Source of the DNA: a virus
Direction: 5' to 3' (one strand)
Length of the DNA stretch: 47,986 bases
Virus record (IMG/VR): IMGVR_UViG_3300025646_000072
Span: 1 to 47,986 of that record
Shown here: positions 1-8,914 of the stretch, piece after piece
Layout: every line of letters starts with the position of its first letter
Position numbering within the stretch: position 1 is the first letter of the stretch
Made by a program: the position numbers and the translations under genes
Notes under the pieces: generated by a model
Databases searched by the model: none
What the model saw: the letters and a program-made list of their open reading frames with translations, nothing else
What the model was told of the DNA's origin: nothing

Positions 1-516
1 AAAGTAGAAACCGTAAGTTTAAACGGTCAAACAGGTGTTGAATTAAATGGCAGCACTTGGTTTAGAGTTAATAGAATTGTGGTAAATACTGCTGGTAGTG
101 GCGGTGGTAATGCTGGTGTTTTATATGTAGGAACAGAAGCAACACCCTCAGGTGGAGTGCCTACCAATAAATACGCTACAGTAGGTATAGGTGACAATCA
201 AACCCTAATGATGACCTATACTATACCTAGAGGTTATACTGCCTATGTTACTCAAAAAGATGTATCGGCATCTTCTTCAGCAGGTAAGTTCGCAATTTTA
301 AGTTTAGTAGCTAGACCGTATGGCGGTGTTTTTAATGTAAAAGACAGGGTTTTATCAAGTTCAGGTTATAGTACGATTGAATATCCTTACCCTATAAAAC
401 TTACTGAAAAAACAGATATAGAAGTTAGAGCTCAAGCAGACTCAGCAGGAGGAACGGTTACCGTTTCTGCTGCTTTAGATATATTATTAATACAAAATAG
501 ACCGTACCCTGAATGA
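1..516 (+). CDS. Virion structural protein, 5'-truncated by window edge
   Basis: The reading frame is open from base 1, so the N-terminus lies outside the window. A GTG at 79 is an internal codon rather than a convincing start because it has no ribosome binding site. The visible 171 residues are rich in Gly, Ser, Thr and Val and look like a beta-rich virion protein, with stretches such as GSGGGNAGVLYVGTEATPSG and a C-terminal beta-sandwich-like part. There are no enzyme motifs. It lies upstream of large virion genes on the same strand, which fits a tail, fibre or decoration component. I do not recognise a named family. Similar proteins are common in marine podophage contigs, which is recollection and was not searched. 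Confidence 0.6.
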   Translation, partial: KVETVSLNGQTGVELNGSTWFRVNRIVVNTAGSGGGNAGVLYVGTEATPSGGVPTNKYATVGIGDNQTLMMTYTIPRGYTAYVTQKDVSASSSAGKFAILSLVARPYGGVFNVKDRVLSSSGYSTIEYPYPIKLTEKTDIEVRAQADSAGGTVTVSAALDILLIQNRPYPE

Positions 517-602
517 ATGTATTAGGCGAAGGTATTTTAAAATTAAAGAGAAATACAGCAGTGTCAGCAACTTTTGAGGGCGTATTAATAGATAACGCTT
601 AA
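513..602 (+). CDS. 29-residue microprotein coupled to the virion gene
   Basis: ATG overlaps the stop of the preceding virion gene in an ATGA arrangement, which is typical of translational coupling. The product starts MNVLGEGILKLKRN and ends GVLIDNA. It is hydrophobic/basic with no recognised domain. It ends three bases before the next gene. Its support is the tight overlap and the otherwise unexplained gap it fills. It could still be spurious because it is so short. Confidence 0.4.
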   Translation: MNVLGEGILKLKRNTAVSATFEGVLIDNA

Positions 603-605
603 TTT

Positions 606-1118
606 ATGGCACAAGTTTGTATAAGGTGTAATGAAGAAAAACCTTATACTAGCTTTCCTAAAAACTACGGTTGTACACCTAAAAACAATCAAAGAAAACG
701 TGAAGCGGTTTGTACCCCTTGTCGCATAAAACGTAAAAACGAATTAATTTCTAGTTGCCCAGAACGTTATATAAAAAACCTTTTTGTTCATTTAAATAAT
801 AAAAGAGGAAAAGTACAAGGGTTAAATATTATAGTTACTTTAGAAGAACTTATTGACTTGTATCATAAACAAGACGGTAAGTGTGCTCTTAGTAATATAA
901 CTATGACTTATAATAAAGACGGTACAGGTAAAGATAACGAACACGCTCAAACTAATATTTCTATAGATCGAATAAACCCTTCAGGAAATTATCAAATAGA
1001 AAATTTACAATTAATTTGTAATCAAGTAAATTTTATAAAACATGTCTTAAAACAAGAAGATTTATTGTTTTGGGTTAAAGCTATTTATGAACATAATGCT
1101 TTATTTAAAATGCAATAA
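606..1118 (+). CDS. Putative HNH-type endonuclease with zinc ribbon
   Basis: This 170-residue protein has an N-terminal zinc-ribbon-like Cys set (C5-x2-C8 and C36-x2-C39). Its C-terminal half resembles phage HNH/homing endonucleases: GKCALS near residue 93, then SIDRINPSGNYQIENLQLIC around 119-138, which is the Asp-Arg, Gly-Tyr and Asn pattern of the beta-beta-alpha metal site in phage HNH-like nucleases. It probably cleaves DNA. It sits between tail genes and is followed by a hairpin, so it may be a free-standing mobile nuclease inserted into the late operon. Only the family-level call is supported. Cleavage specificity is unknown. Confidence 0.65.
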   Translation: MAQVCIRCNEEKPYTSFPKNYGCTPKNNQRKREAVCTPCRIKRKNELISSCPERYIKNLFVHLNNKRGKVQGLNIIVTLEELIDLYHKQDGKCALSNITMTYNKDGTGKDNEHAQTNISIDRINPSGNYQIENLQLICNQVNFIKHVLKQEDLLFWVKAIYEHNALFKMQ

Positions 1119-1162
1119 TAGCTATGATATTGAATATATCAGGGGTTGGTATAACTACCTGC

Positions 1163-1184
1163 ATTCAACATTCGTTGAATTTTT
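1163..1184 (+). terminator. Weak intrinsic terminator after the HNH gene
   Basis: A 7-bp stem, ATTCAAC/GTTGAAT, with loop ATTC is followed by a short T run. The stem is AT-rich, so termination may be partial. It separates the endonuclease gene from the following virion genes. Confidence 0.45.
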
Positions 1185-1212
1185 AACAAAAATTAGTTAT
1201 TAACAGGACGTA

Positions 1213-1518
1213 ATGGCAGAGAAAAAACGGAAAGCAAAATCCATACCTCGAACAACAAAAGGCAAAGGGGCTAATTATAGACCTACCAAGAGCGGTGCAG
1301 GCATGACCAAAAAAGGAGTTGCTGCTTATAGAAGGGCAAATCCTGGCTCGAAGCTCAAGACTGCTGTGACTGGAGAAGTTAAAAAGGGTAGTAAAGCAGC
1401 AAAACGTAGAAAGTCTTACTGTGCAAGATCTCTCGGTCAATTAAAAAGAAGTTCAGCTAAAACCAGAAACGATCCTAACTCTAGAATAAGACAGGCAAGA
1501 AGACGATGGAAATGTTAG
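1213..1518 (+). CDS. Basic DUF6321-like phage protein
   Basis: This 101-residue, strongly basic protein (Lys/Arg/Ser-rich, no acidic clusters) contains the block MTKKGVAAYRRANPGSKL and a C-terminus RIRQARRRWKC. I recall this pattern from the DUF6321 family of marine phages; the assignment was not searched. Function is unknown, although its charge suggests nucleic-acid binding or DNA condensation during packaging. It starts with ATG about 7 bases after an AGGA-like site and overlaps the next gene by 13 bases, so it belongs to the late virion operon. Confidence 0.6.
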   Translation: MAEKKRKAKSIPRTTKGKGANYRPTKSGAGMTKKGVAAYRRANPGSKLKTAVTGEVKKGSKAAKRRKSYCARSLGQLKRSSAKTRNDPNSRIRQARRRWKC

Positions 1519-2576
1519 AAAAAGGTGGTATCGCCTCTTTATCAGAAGCAGAAAAAATTCAAAAAGATTTTGAATACGCTACTCAATATGGATTAGGTAG
1601 TGAAATTAAAAAATTTGTTAAAAAAGCAGGACCTGCAATCGGTGCAGTTATAGGTGGTATGATTGGCGGACCTGCAGGAGCAGCCATTGGTGCAGGAATA
1701 GGTACAAAAACTTCTGCTAGTGATAACTATGCTCAAAATATGTTAGCGGCTTTTACACTAGCTTCTGCTTCAGGTATGCAGGGTCAAGGGATGAATGTCT
1801 TTAAGCAAAACCCTATAACTTCTTTTCAACAAAGTTTTGCTGGTTTCGATGAGTCAACCATAGGAACTATGTTAGGTAAAAATAAAGCAGCACAAGTTGA
1901 TGCTTTAAGTAAATCTGGGCAAGCAGACATACTTAAAAGAATAAATGAATTAAATGCAACTGGAATTACAGACCCTGATAAAATATTAAGTTCTTTAAAT
2001 ACTGAATTTGGAAGAGGAACGATCTCTGATGCTATACGAATGGGTGGAGGACAAGGGTACGGACCAATAAGTGCTGCTAGAGAAGTTCCAATTTTAGGAA
2101 CAGCTATAAATTTAGGAGAAGGTTTAGCTTCTTTTGCTGCAGATAATCCATTACTTACACAGTTAGCAATGCCTAAAATAGTTGAAGCTATTTACGGTGA
2201 AGACCCATATGGAACAAGTGCAAATTTAAGTTTTGCAAGTCAAAACTTAACTCCTGGTGTTAATTTAAACGTAAACCCTTACATTGAAGGCTCAAGAGTA
2301 AACGCTCCTCAGTTTCCTAACTTAGAACAATTTGTAGGGGCTAAACGAGCAATGTTCGGTGGTAAAATAGGTAATAATTATAAAGAAGGTGGTAAGCCTT
2401 TAGTTAGACCTGATGGACAAGTTACAGGTCCAGGAACACCAACAAGCGATGATATCCCTGTATATTTAAGTGATCAAGAATATGTAATGCCAAAAGTTAT
2501 GGTAGACTATTTTGGAAACGGTGATTACGATAACGGTATAGCAGCATTAGAACAAATTAGAACAAGGTTAGTATAA
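1506..2576 (+). CDS. Virion-associated protein with glycine-zipper segment
   Basis: This is a 356-residue protein. Residues about 40-70 form a glycine/alanine-rich hydrophobic stretch (GAVIGGMIGGPAGAAIGAGI), typical of glycine-zipper membrane-inserting segments. The C-terminal part carries GPGTPTSDDIPVYLSDQEYV, a motif I have seen near the end of many phage virion or ejection proteins. It overlaps the upstream DUF6321-like gene and abuts the next gene through TAATG. The zipper and context suggest an internal or ejected protein that helps DNA pass the host envelope. That role is inference. Confidence 0.55.
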   Translation: MEMLEKGGIASLSEAEKIQKDFEYATQYGLGSEIKKFVKKAGPAIGAVIGGMIGGPAGAAIGAGIGTKTSASDNYAQNMLAAFTLASASGMQGQGMNVFKQNPITSFQQSFAGFDESTIGTMLGKNKAAQVDALSKSGQADILKRINELNATGITDPDKILSSLNTEFGRGTISDAIRMGGGQGYGPISAAREVPILGTAINLGEGLASFAADNPLLTQLAMPKIVEAIYGEDPYGTSANLSFASQNLTPGVNLNVNPYIEGSRVNAPQFPNLEQFVGAKRAMFGGKIGNNYKEGGKPLVRPDGQVTGPGTPTSDDIPVYLSDQEYVMPKVMVDYFGNGDYDNGIAALEQIRTRLV

Positions 2577-4051
2577 TGGCAGTAGAATCCCAACAACAAA
2601 CCGTAGTACCAGCAAGACTGGTTCAACAATTTTTAGGCGGAGGGGGTGCAGGAATTCCTGGACTGTTTCCATTATTAAATCAACAATTAGTTAGCCAGTT
2701 TTCACAACTTGGACTACCTGATACTAGTCCTTTTACTTATACAGGTCAAAGAATCGCTGGGTTCACTCCTCAAGAACAAAGAGCTTTTCAATTAGGTGAA
2801 CAAGCTATTGGTTCTTATTTACCATTTTTAGAAAGAGGAGCAGGTTTAACTGAAGAAGCTGCTCAACAATTAATGATGGGTAGTAGGTTAGGTGCTGAAC
2901 AAATACAAGGTGCTTTAGGAGAAGCTGAACGCTTAACAGGCAGAGGAGTCGGTCAATTAGAAGCTTCTTTAAGTCCAGAGTTAGCTCAATACCAACAAGC
3001 TGAACGTGCTGCTCGTATGGGAGCAAGAGACGTAGGCAGAGGAGTAAGAGAAGCACAAGCAGGTTTTAGAGGGCTTGCAGGAACACAAGCACCGTTTATA
3101 GGATCTGCTATGCAAGGTCTTGGTCAAGCAGGGCTTGCAGGACTTATGTCAACAGGAGCTTTTGATCCTAGATCTACTGGAGCTTTTTATAATCCATTTG
3201 AAGAACAAGTAGTACAACAAACTCTTTCTGATATTGGTGAACAGTTCGGTAAAGCAGGGGTGGCTGAAAGTGCTAGGCAAGTAGCTAGTGGAGCTTTTGG
3301 CGGTGCTAGAGGTAGATTAGCTCAAGAAGATATAGCCAGACAATTTGGTAGAGGAGCTACGGAAGCAGTTAGCGGTATCAGAGCAGGTGGTTTCGGTCAA
3401 GCTCAACAAGCAGCTCAACAAGCGTTTGAAGCTCAACAAGCAAGACAAGCAAATCAAGCAAGATTGCTCTCACAACTTGCAGGTCAAACAGGTGCTCTAG
3501 GTCAACAAACTCTTGCAGGTCAACAAGCAGGTCTACAAGGTTTATTAGGGGCTACACAATTAGGCGGTGCTCAACAAACACAACTAGCACAACAACTAGG
3601 GACTTTAGGTCAAGCAGCAGGTACAGCAGGCAGACAAGTAGGTCTAGGTGTAGGTCAACTTGGTTCACAATTAGGAACTTTAGGCGTAGGTGCTGGAAGA
3701 TATACAGGTCAATTAGGTGCTCAATTAGGACAAGGATTAGGTCAACTAGGGCAACAAACTATGGGTATTGCTAGTGCTCTACCTTCATTACAAAGAGCCG
3801 ATGTACAATTACTAGGTAATATTGGTGGAACTCAAAGAGGTATGGAACAAGCTGGACTAGATCTAGGCTATCAAAACTTTGTAGGTCAATATAACCTACC
3901 TATGCAAACTCTAACTAATGTTGCAGGAGTCTTTGGACCTCTAGCAGGATTAGCAGGATCAACTACTGCGTTACAACCACTTAGTAATACAAGTTCTTAT
4001 TTAGGTAGTGGTCTTGGAAGTGCAGTTTACGGTGGAGGACAGTTAGTATAA
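2576..4051 (+). CDS. Gln/Gly/Ala-rich virion protein
   Basis: This is a 491-residue, very low-complexity protein. The central and C-terminal regions (about residues 250-400) are built of short Gly-Gln-Leu-rich units such as GQLGSQLGTLG, probably extended helical or coiled-coil-like. The N-terminus contains TYTGQRIAGFTPQEQRAF. It overlaps both neighbours by one base (ATG inside TAATG), so it is in a translationally coupled virion operon. The role is probably internal core or tail component of a short-tailed virion. No enzyme motif is visible. Confidence 0.55.
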   Translation: MAVESQQQTVVPARLVQQFLGGGGAGIPGLFPLLNQQLVSQFSQLGLPDTSPFTYTGQRIAGFTPQEQRAFQLGEQAIGSYLPFLERGAGLTEEAAQQLMMGSRLGAEQIQGALGEAERLTGRGVGQLEASLSPELAQYQQAERAARMGARDVGRGVREAQAGFRGLAGTQAPFIGSAMQGLGQAGLAGLMSTGAFDPRSTGAFYNPFEEQVVQQTLSDIGEQFGKAGVAESARQVASGAFGGARGRLAQEDIARQFGRGATEAVSGIRAGGFGQAQQAAQQAFEAQQARQANQARLLSQLAGQTGALGQQTLAGQQAGLQGLLGATQLGGAQQTQLAQQLGTLGQAAGTAGRQVGLGVGQLGSQLGTLGVGAGRYTGQLGAQLGQGLGQLGQQTMGIASALPSLQRADVQLLGNIGGTQRGMEQAGLDLGYQNFVGQYNLPMQTLTNVAGVFGPLAGLAGSTTALQPLSNTSSYLGSGLGSAVYGGGQLV

Positions 4052-5856
4052 TGGCAACATTAGAAGATTTAGAAAAAAGAGTTGGAATGATGGGGGGATT
4101 ATACCCTTATGATCTATATTCGCTATCCCAAGGAACTGATCCAATGAGCCAAGCTGTACGAGGATTCAGTGGTGGAGTAAATATACCTGACGTTAATTTA
4201 CAAGGTGCTCCTACGTTGACTCCTGGTCAAGTTACAGGAGTTAGTGGTGTAACTGGTGGTAGTTTACCAAAAGGTAACTTAACCACAGGAACTTCTACAG
4301 GAACTATGGGTAATAGGTTAGACGAACTAGTAAACGATAGTTCTCCTGTAACTGCTGAAGGCATAGGAACGATGGCTGAACTTTTAGGCTCTATTGATCC
4401 AGATAAATTAGATATGGGTAATATCAACACAGTTGCCGATATGTTAGTAAGTCAACAATATCCTAATTTAGGTACTGAACAAAAAGGAAAAGTAATAAAT
4501 TTAATAGCGGATTTATATGCCGCAGGTCAAGACCCTCAGTTCCAACAATCTTATTTTGAAACTAAAAAAAGTTTATCAGCATTAAATAAACAAAAACGTA
4601 TTCAATATCAACAAGCAAAAGCAGCTTCTAAAGATAAAATTTATGGTAAATTATTAGATTATGTTTTAAGAGAAGATAAAGATAGCCCTGTTGGAACTAA
4701 AATTGTTAACGTATTCCGACCTGATGTACTAGAAGGTGGAGGCTCAATAGATGATGCTACACAAAATGCTAGAATTAGAACTAATGCAAATGGAGAAGAA
4801 ATATTAGAAATAGTTTCAGGTGTAGACCAAAACGGAAATAATATTTATCAAACTGCACCAGCAGAAACAGTAGTTATCAACAATCCAGGACAACTACAAA
4901 CATTAAGAGACGGTGCTAGAGGTAAAATTGATTTTAAAGAATACGGTAAAGCGTTAGACGCTAATAATGCAAAAATTGCTGCGGCACAAAACATTGTAGC
5001 TCCAGTTAATCAAATGTTAGAAATAGCTTCTAGTCCGCAAACTCCTAGAGATATTGCAGGGTTTACAGGTGCTATATTTGATACTGTAGGAAGAATAAAA
5101 ACTGAATTAGACGTCCTACAAAATAACGTATTAGGTAAATTAGATAAAGATCAACAAGCTATTGCAAATAGAATTTCAGGTTATTTTGATAATTTAACTG
5201 CAGATAACAACACTACTTCTGCTAATGGATTAGAAAACGCAGTAGATGAAAATGGAAAAGCATTAAATTTTAAATGGTCAGAACTTGGTACACAGGTAGC
5301 TAACAACGCAGTTTATAAAGCTCTCTTTTTAGAATTAGCGTATTATTCATTATTGCTTAAAGGACAAGAATCTAGGGCGGTATCTGATAAAGATATTGTA
5401 AACGCTTTAAGAACTATTGGTGGAGACGCTTCAACACCTGAAGCCGCTATGAGGACTATTGTAAATTTTACTTCTAAAGCATTAAGTGCCGCAGAAAACG
5501 AAGTAGCTGCTGCAAGAAAAGTATATAAAACCAAAGCTTATGAACCTTTTAGAAATCAATTCGGTTATTCTGAAGAAGATATTGATAACGAATGGCAAGG
5601 TCCAATAACCTCTCTTATGAATCCGTCTAGTAATTACAATCAAGAGTTTACAGAATTTTTAAACTTTGCTCAAATATACGGTGGTGATATAGGGAATCAA
5701 AAAGGTCCGTTTAATAGATATTTAGCACCTTTTGTAGGTAGTGTTTTACAACAACAATCTCAAACTGGTAAAAATTTACCAAAAGAAGAACTAACTAACG
5801 AAGACATTGCACTTAATGCATTAAAAGCCGCAGGAATTAAAATAGGGTCTCAATAA
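4051..5856 (+). CDS. Large virion protein, unknown family (601 aa)
   Basis: This 601-residue protein has no recognised catalytic motif. The N-terminal 120 residues are Gly/Thr/Pro-rich and probably flexible. The remainder alternates predicted helices rich in Ala, Asn, Lys and Gln. It is coupled upstream by a one-base overlap and followed after one base by the 1018-residue gene. Position between other giant low-complexity proteins and upstream of the strand switch suggests an internal virion (ejection) protein or tail-hub component. Confidence 0.5.
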   Translation: MATLEDLEKRVGMMGGLYPYDLYSLSQGTDPMSQAVRGFSGGVNIPDVNLQGAPTLTPGQVTGVSGVTGGSLPKGNLTTGTSTGTMGNRLDELVNDSSPVTAEGIGTMAELLGSIDPDKLDMGNINTVADMLVSQQYPNLGTEQKGKVINLIADLYAAGQDPQFQQSYFETKKSLSALNKQKRIQYQQAKAASKDKIYGKLLDYVLREDKDSPVGTKIVNVFRPDVLEGGGSIDDATQNARIRTNANGEEILEIVSGVDQNGNNIYQTAPAETVVINNPGQLQTLRDGARGKIDFKEYGKALDANNAKIAAAQNIVAPVNQMLEIASSPQTPRDIAGFTGAIFDTVGRIKTELDVLQNNVLGKLDKDQQAIANRISGYFDNLTADNNTTSANGLENAVDENGKALNFKWSELGTQVANNAVYKALFLELAYYSLLLKGQESRAVSDKDIVNALRTIGGDASTPEAAMRTIVNFTSKALSAAENEVAAARKVYKTKAYEPFRNQFGYSEEDIDNEWQGPITSLMNPSSNYNQEFTEFLNFAQIYGGDIGNQKGPFNRYLAPFVGSVLQQQSQTGKNLPKEELTNEDIALNALKAAGIKIGSQ

Positions 5857-5857
5857 T

Positions 5858-8800
5858 ATGGCAGAGCCAATAACTCTTTTACGTCAAGAAGATTTAAACG
5901 TTATTGAAAGTATTAATGCTTTATCTGAAGACGAAAAACAAAAACTATTTTCTGATAATCCTGCTGCTAAAGATTATTACGATACTTTAGTTAAAAGAGT
6001 TGAAGCTCCTAGAACACCTATAGAATACGATCCCACAACTCTACAAAGTGGGATACAAACAGTTGGGAAAGGTTTAACTGCTATTGGAGAAACTGCAGAA
6101 AAACTAGAAGAAAAATTACCTCCAGTACAATTACTTCCGTTCTTAAATACACAAGATATTTTAAATGCTTATAAAAACATTTATAAACCTATTGGTATGT
6201 GGCTTGACGATGAAGAAAAACTAAGGCAAGCAGGAGAAATAGGTATAGATATAAATACAACTGGTGCTAATCTTTTAACAAGATTAAAATCTGGTTTTGG
6301 CTCTAGACAACTTTCTTTTGAAGATACTAAAAAATTATTAAGCGAACAACTTGGTAAAGAACCATATTACATGGAAGATATCGAAGGTGTTGGAGTAGTT
6401 TTTCAAGAAAATAAAGGTGATCGCTTAGTAGCTTTTAACCGTCCAGGAGCTGACGTAGGTGATGTTGTTGAGTTTATAGGAGAAGAAGCTTTACCATTAG
6501 GTTTAGACGTAGCAACACAAATAGCATTAACAAAAAATTTAAAAAGATTACCGCAAAGCACATTGAATAAAGTTTTTTCTGGTGCTTCTACTGCTACTAC
6601 ATCAGGCGTTACAACTTACATGGGGGAACTTACAAAATTAAAAGTAGGTCAAGATTTATTTGGTTTAAATAAAGATAAAAATTTTACTGATCTTTTAGAA
6701 GAATCTGTGAATCCAGCATTATTATCAGCTGGAGGTACTGCTGCTTTTAATTTAGTAGGAACATTTGCTACAGGCTTATATAGAGCTTTTAATCAAGGTA
6801 AAATCCCTAATGAGGTTGTAAACGATATTAATGAAACTTTACTTAGGATAAAAGAAAAAGGCGAAGGAGCTGAAGTTTTACCAACAGGTGAAATACCTAA
6901 CTTTAAACCTACGTTAGGACAAAGAACAAAAGACCCTGAACTTCTTGCATTAGAAGATGCATTTATTCTTGCACCAGGAGCAGATCAAAACGTCAGAAGA
7001 AAATATTTAGCACAACTTGATGATAACGAAGAGGCTTTAGTTGAATACGCTACAAAACTTGCAGACGAATTTGGTTTAGATTACGCTAATCAAGCGATAG
7101 AGGTCTTCGGCAGAAATTTTAAATCTGCTGCTGGAGATAAAGCAGATGTATTAAAACAAAGAGTTTTAGATAGTTATAAACTTTCAAGGGAAACTGCTGG
7201 GGCAAGTATAAAAGGCTTAGATGGATATGAAGGGGCAGCAGGTGATTTAGGATTAGATTTATTAACGATTACTAATAAATCAGCTGATGAACTTACCGAA
7301 GGAGATACAGTATTACAGACATTATTAAATAGAGCTAAAGAACAAAGTAATACGATATTTGAAACTGTAAAACAGGCAGTAGGTGTATTACCTGCTAGAC
7401 AAACTAATACTTATAATGTCCTTAAAAAATTAGTAGACGATCCAGGAGAAAGATCAATATTTACTGCATTAAATGACCCTACTTTTACAAACAGAGTATT
7501 TCCTGATCCTGCAGAAGCAAAAGAATTATTATTAAGATTAAGTAATCGAGATGCTAATGGTAGGTTTACTACTCCTTTAAATTTATCTGAATTAATTGCT
7601 ACTAGAAAGTTTTTAAATATGGCTAAAGGTGGTAAAAAAGACATAGATCTAGATGTTAGAGAAGTTAACGAACTATTAAAAGCTATAGATCAAGATATAG
7701 CTGATTCTCTTAAATCAGCTGATTTAAAAGGTGGAAAAGTAGTAGTAGAAGGTCAGGAACTACTACCAAGTGAGGCTTGGAGATTTGCTAACGATAGATA
7801 TACACAGGCTAATAAATTAGGACGAAAACAATTTATAGGTGAAGTAAGAGCAGGGAAAATTCAACCTTCACAACTTTTTGATATGACCATGTCTAAAAGC
7901 GTTAGAGGTGCGAGAACTAACGAATATTTTGATGACTTGTATGAAGTATTAGAACTTGGTGACGATAAACTTATAACGGATTTACGTTTCGCATTTGGTG
8001 AAAGATTAAAAGACACTATTAAAGATACTAACATAGCAAATAGAAATAAAGCGGTTAATGAATTTTTAGATCTACATAGTGGTATTTTTAAAAAACTATA
8101 CCCTACTAAAGGTGATCAATCTGCATTTAGGTTAGCGGCTCGTGATTTAGATAACGTAGCGAAATCTAAAATAAAATACGATAATGCTATAGACCAAATT
8201 AATAAAAAATACGGTCAATACACAGGTAAAACAGACGACGTAATACAAAATATTTATAGTATTTTTAAAGGTACACCTGAAGAAAGCTTGTTGCAATTAA
8301 ATGGTCGTAGAAAAGAATTAGCTAAAATATTAAATACTAGCCCTGAATTAAAAAACCAATTTCAATATCATCTACAACAGGTTTTATTAAGAGATATGAA
8401 ATCTGTTGATCCTTTTTATGGTGATATATTAGATCTAGATAAATTAGTTAAAATAATACAAGACCCTAATTTTGAAAAATCATATGGAACATTTTTCAAT
8501 AAAGAGTATATTAACAATCTTAAGAAGTTAGCAGAAGTTACACAATTTACTAATAAAAGAATTCAATCAAAAATACCTCAAGAATCTAGGCAAAATGCGA
8601 AAGATATTGTGTCTAAAATGACTACTCCTTTTTCTGAAGGACAACAAGCAGCACAAGGTATTTTAGGTCCATTGAACCCTATTAGTGTTAAATTTAGAAT
8701 TTACGATAAAATACAATTAAACAGAGGGTTTAAAACATTAAATAATTTAATATTAGATGCTGACGCTTTAGATAGTTTTATTAAAAACAGATTTAGTACA

Positions 8801-8914
8801 TTTAAAAATATTAAAAGAACAACACCTTTTGGAGGGTTATATGCACGTAATTTTGATGATATAATGAGTGATGATGATATACCTGAAGAAGTAAGGTTAA
8901 TAGAAGAAAAATAA
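5858..8914 (+). CDS. Largest virion protein, probable internal/ejection protein (1018 aa)
   Basis: At 1018 residues this is the longest gene in the window. It is predominantly charged and helical, with no visible lysozyme, transglycosylase or protease motif. A moderately hydrophobic segment lies near residues 285-310 (NPALLSAGGTAAFNLVGTFA). Size, charge pattern and placement resemble the large internal core proteins of podoviruses, but sequence alone does not identify it. It shares a one-base overlap with the downstream gene, keeping the virion operon continuous. Confidence 0.5.
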   Translation: MAEPITLLRQEDLNVIESINALSEDEKQKLFSDNPAAKDYYDTLVKRVEAPRTPIEYDPTTLQSGIQTVGKGLTAIGETAEKLEEKLPPVQLLPFLNTQDILNAYKNIYKPIGMWLDDEEKLRQAGEIGIDINTTGANLLTRLKSGFGSRQLSFEDTKKLLSEQLGKEPYYMEDIEGVGVVFQENKGDRLVAFNRPGADVGDVVEFIGEEALPLGLDVATQIALTKNLKRLPQSTLNKVFSGASTATTSGVTTYMGELTKLKVGQDLFGLNKDKNFTDLLEESVNPALLSAGGTAAFNLVGTFATGLYRAFNQGKIPNEVVNDINETLLRIKEKGEGAEVLPTGEIPNFKPTLGQRTKDPELLALEDAFILAPGADQNVRRKYLAQLDDNEEALVEYATKLADEFGLDYANQAIEVFGRNFKSAAGDKADVLKQRVLDSYKLSRETAGASIKGLDGYEGAAGDLGLDLLTITNKSADELTEGDTVLQTLLNRAKEQSNTIFETVKQAVGVLPARQTNTYNVLKKLVDDPGERSIFTALNDPTFTNRVFPDPAEAKELLLRLSNRDANGRFTTPLNLSELIATRKFLNMAKGGKKDIDLDVREVNELLKAIDQDIADSLKSADLKGGKVVVEGQELLPSEAWRFANDRYTQANKLGRKQFIGEVRAGKIQPSQLFDMTMSKSVRGARTNEYFDDLYEVLELGDDKLITDLRFAFGERLKDTIKDTNIANRNKAVNEFLDLHSGIFKKLYPTKGDQSAFRLAARDLDNVAKSKIKYDNAIDQINKKYGQYTGKTDDVIQNIYSIFKGTPEESLLQLNGRRKELAKILNTSPELKNQFQYHLQQVLLRDMKSVDPFYGDILDLDKLVKIIQDPNFEKSYGTFFNKEYINNLKKLAEVTQFTNKRIQSKIPQESRQNAKDIVSKMTTPFSEGQQAAQGILGPLNPISVKFRIYDKIQLNRGFKTLNNLILDADALDSFIKNRFSTFKNIKRTTPFGGLYARNFDDIMSDDDIPEEVRLIEEK

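Noticed and set aside
1183-1440. Cys/Ser/Phe-rich minus-strand ORF
   Set aside because: Antisense of the Lys/Arg-rich DUF6321-like gene; composition explained by the opposite strand.
2805-3056. Leu-rich minus-strand ORF resembling a membrane protein
   Set aside because: It is the antisense of Gln/Ala/Glu codons of the Gln-rich virion gene, which automatically read as Leu/Cys/Ser; no ribosome binding site and fully overlapped.
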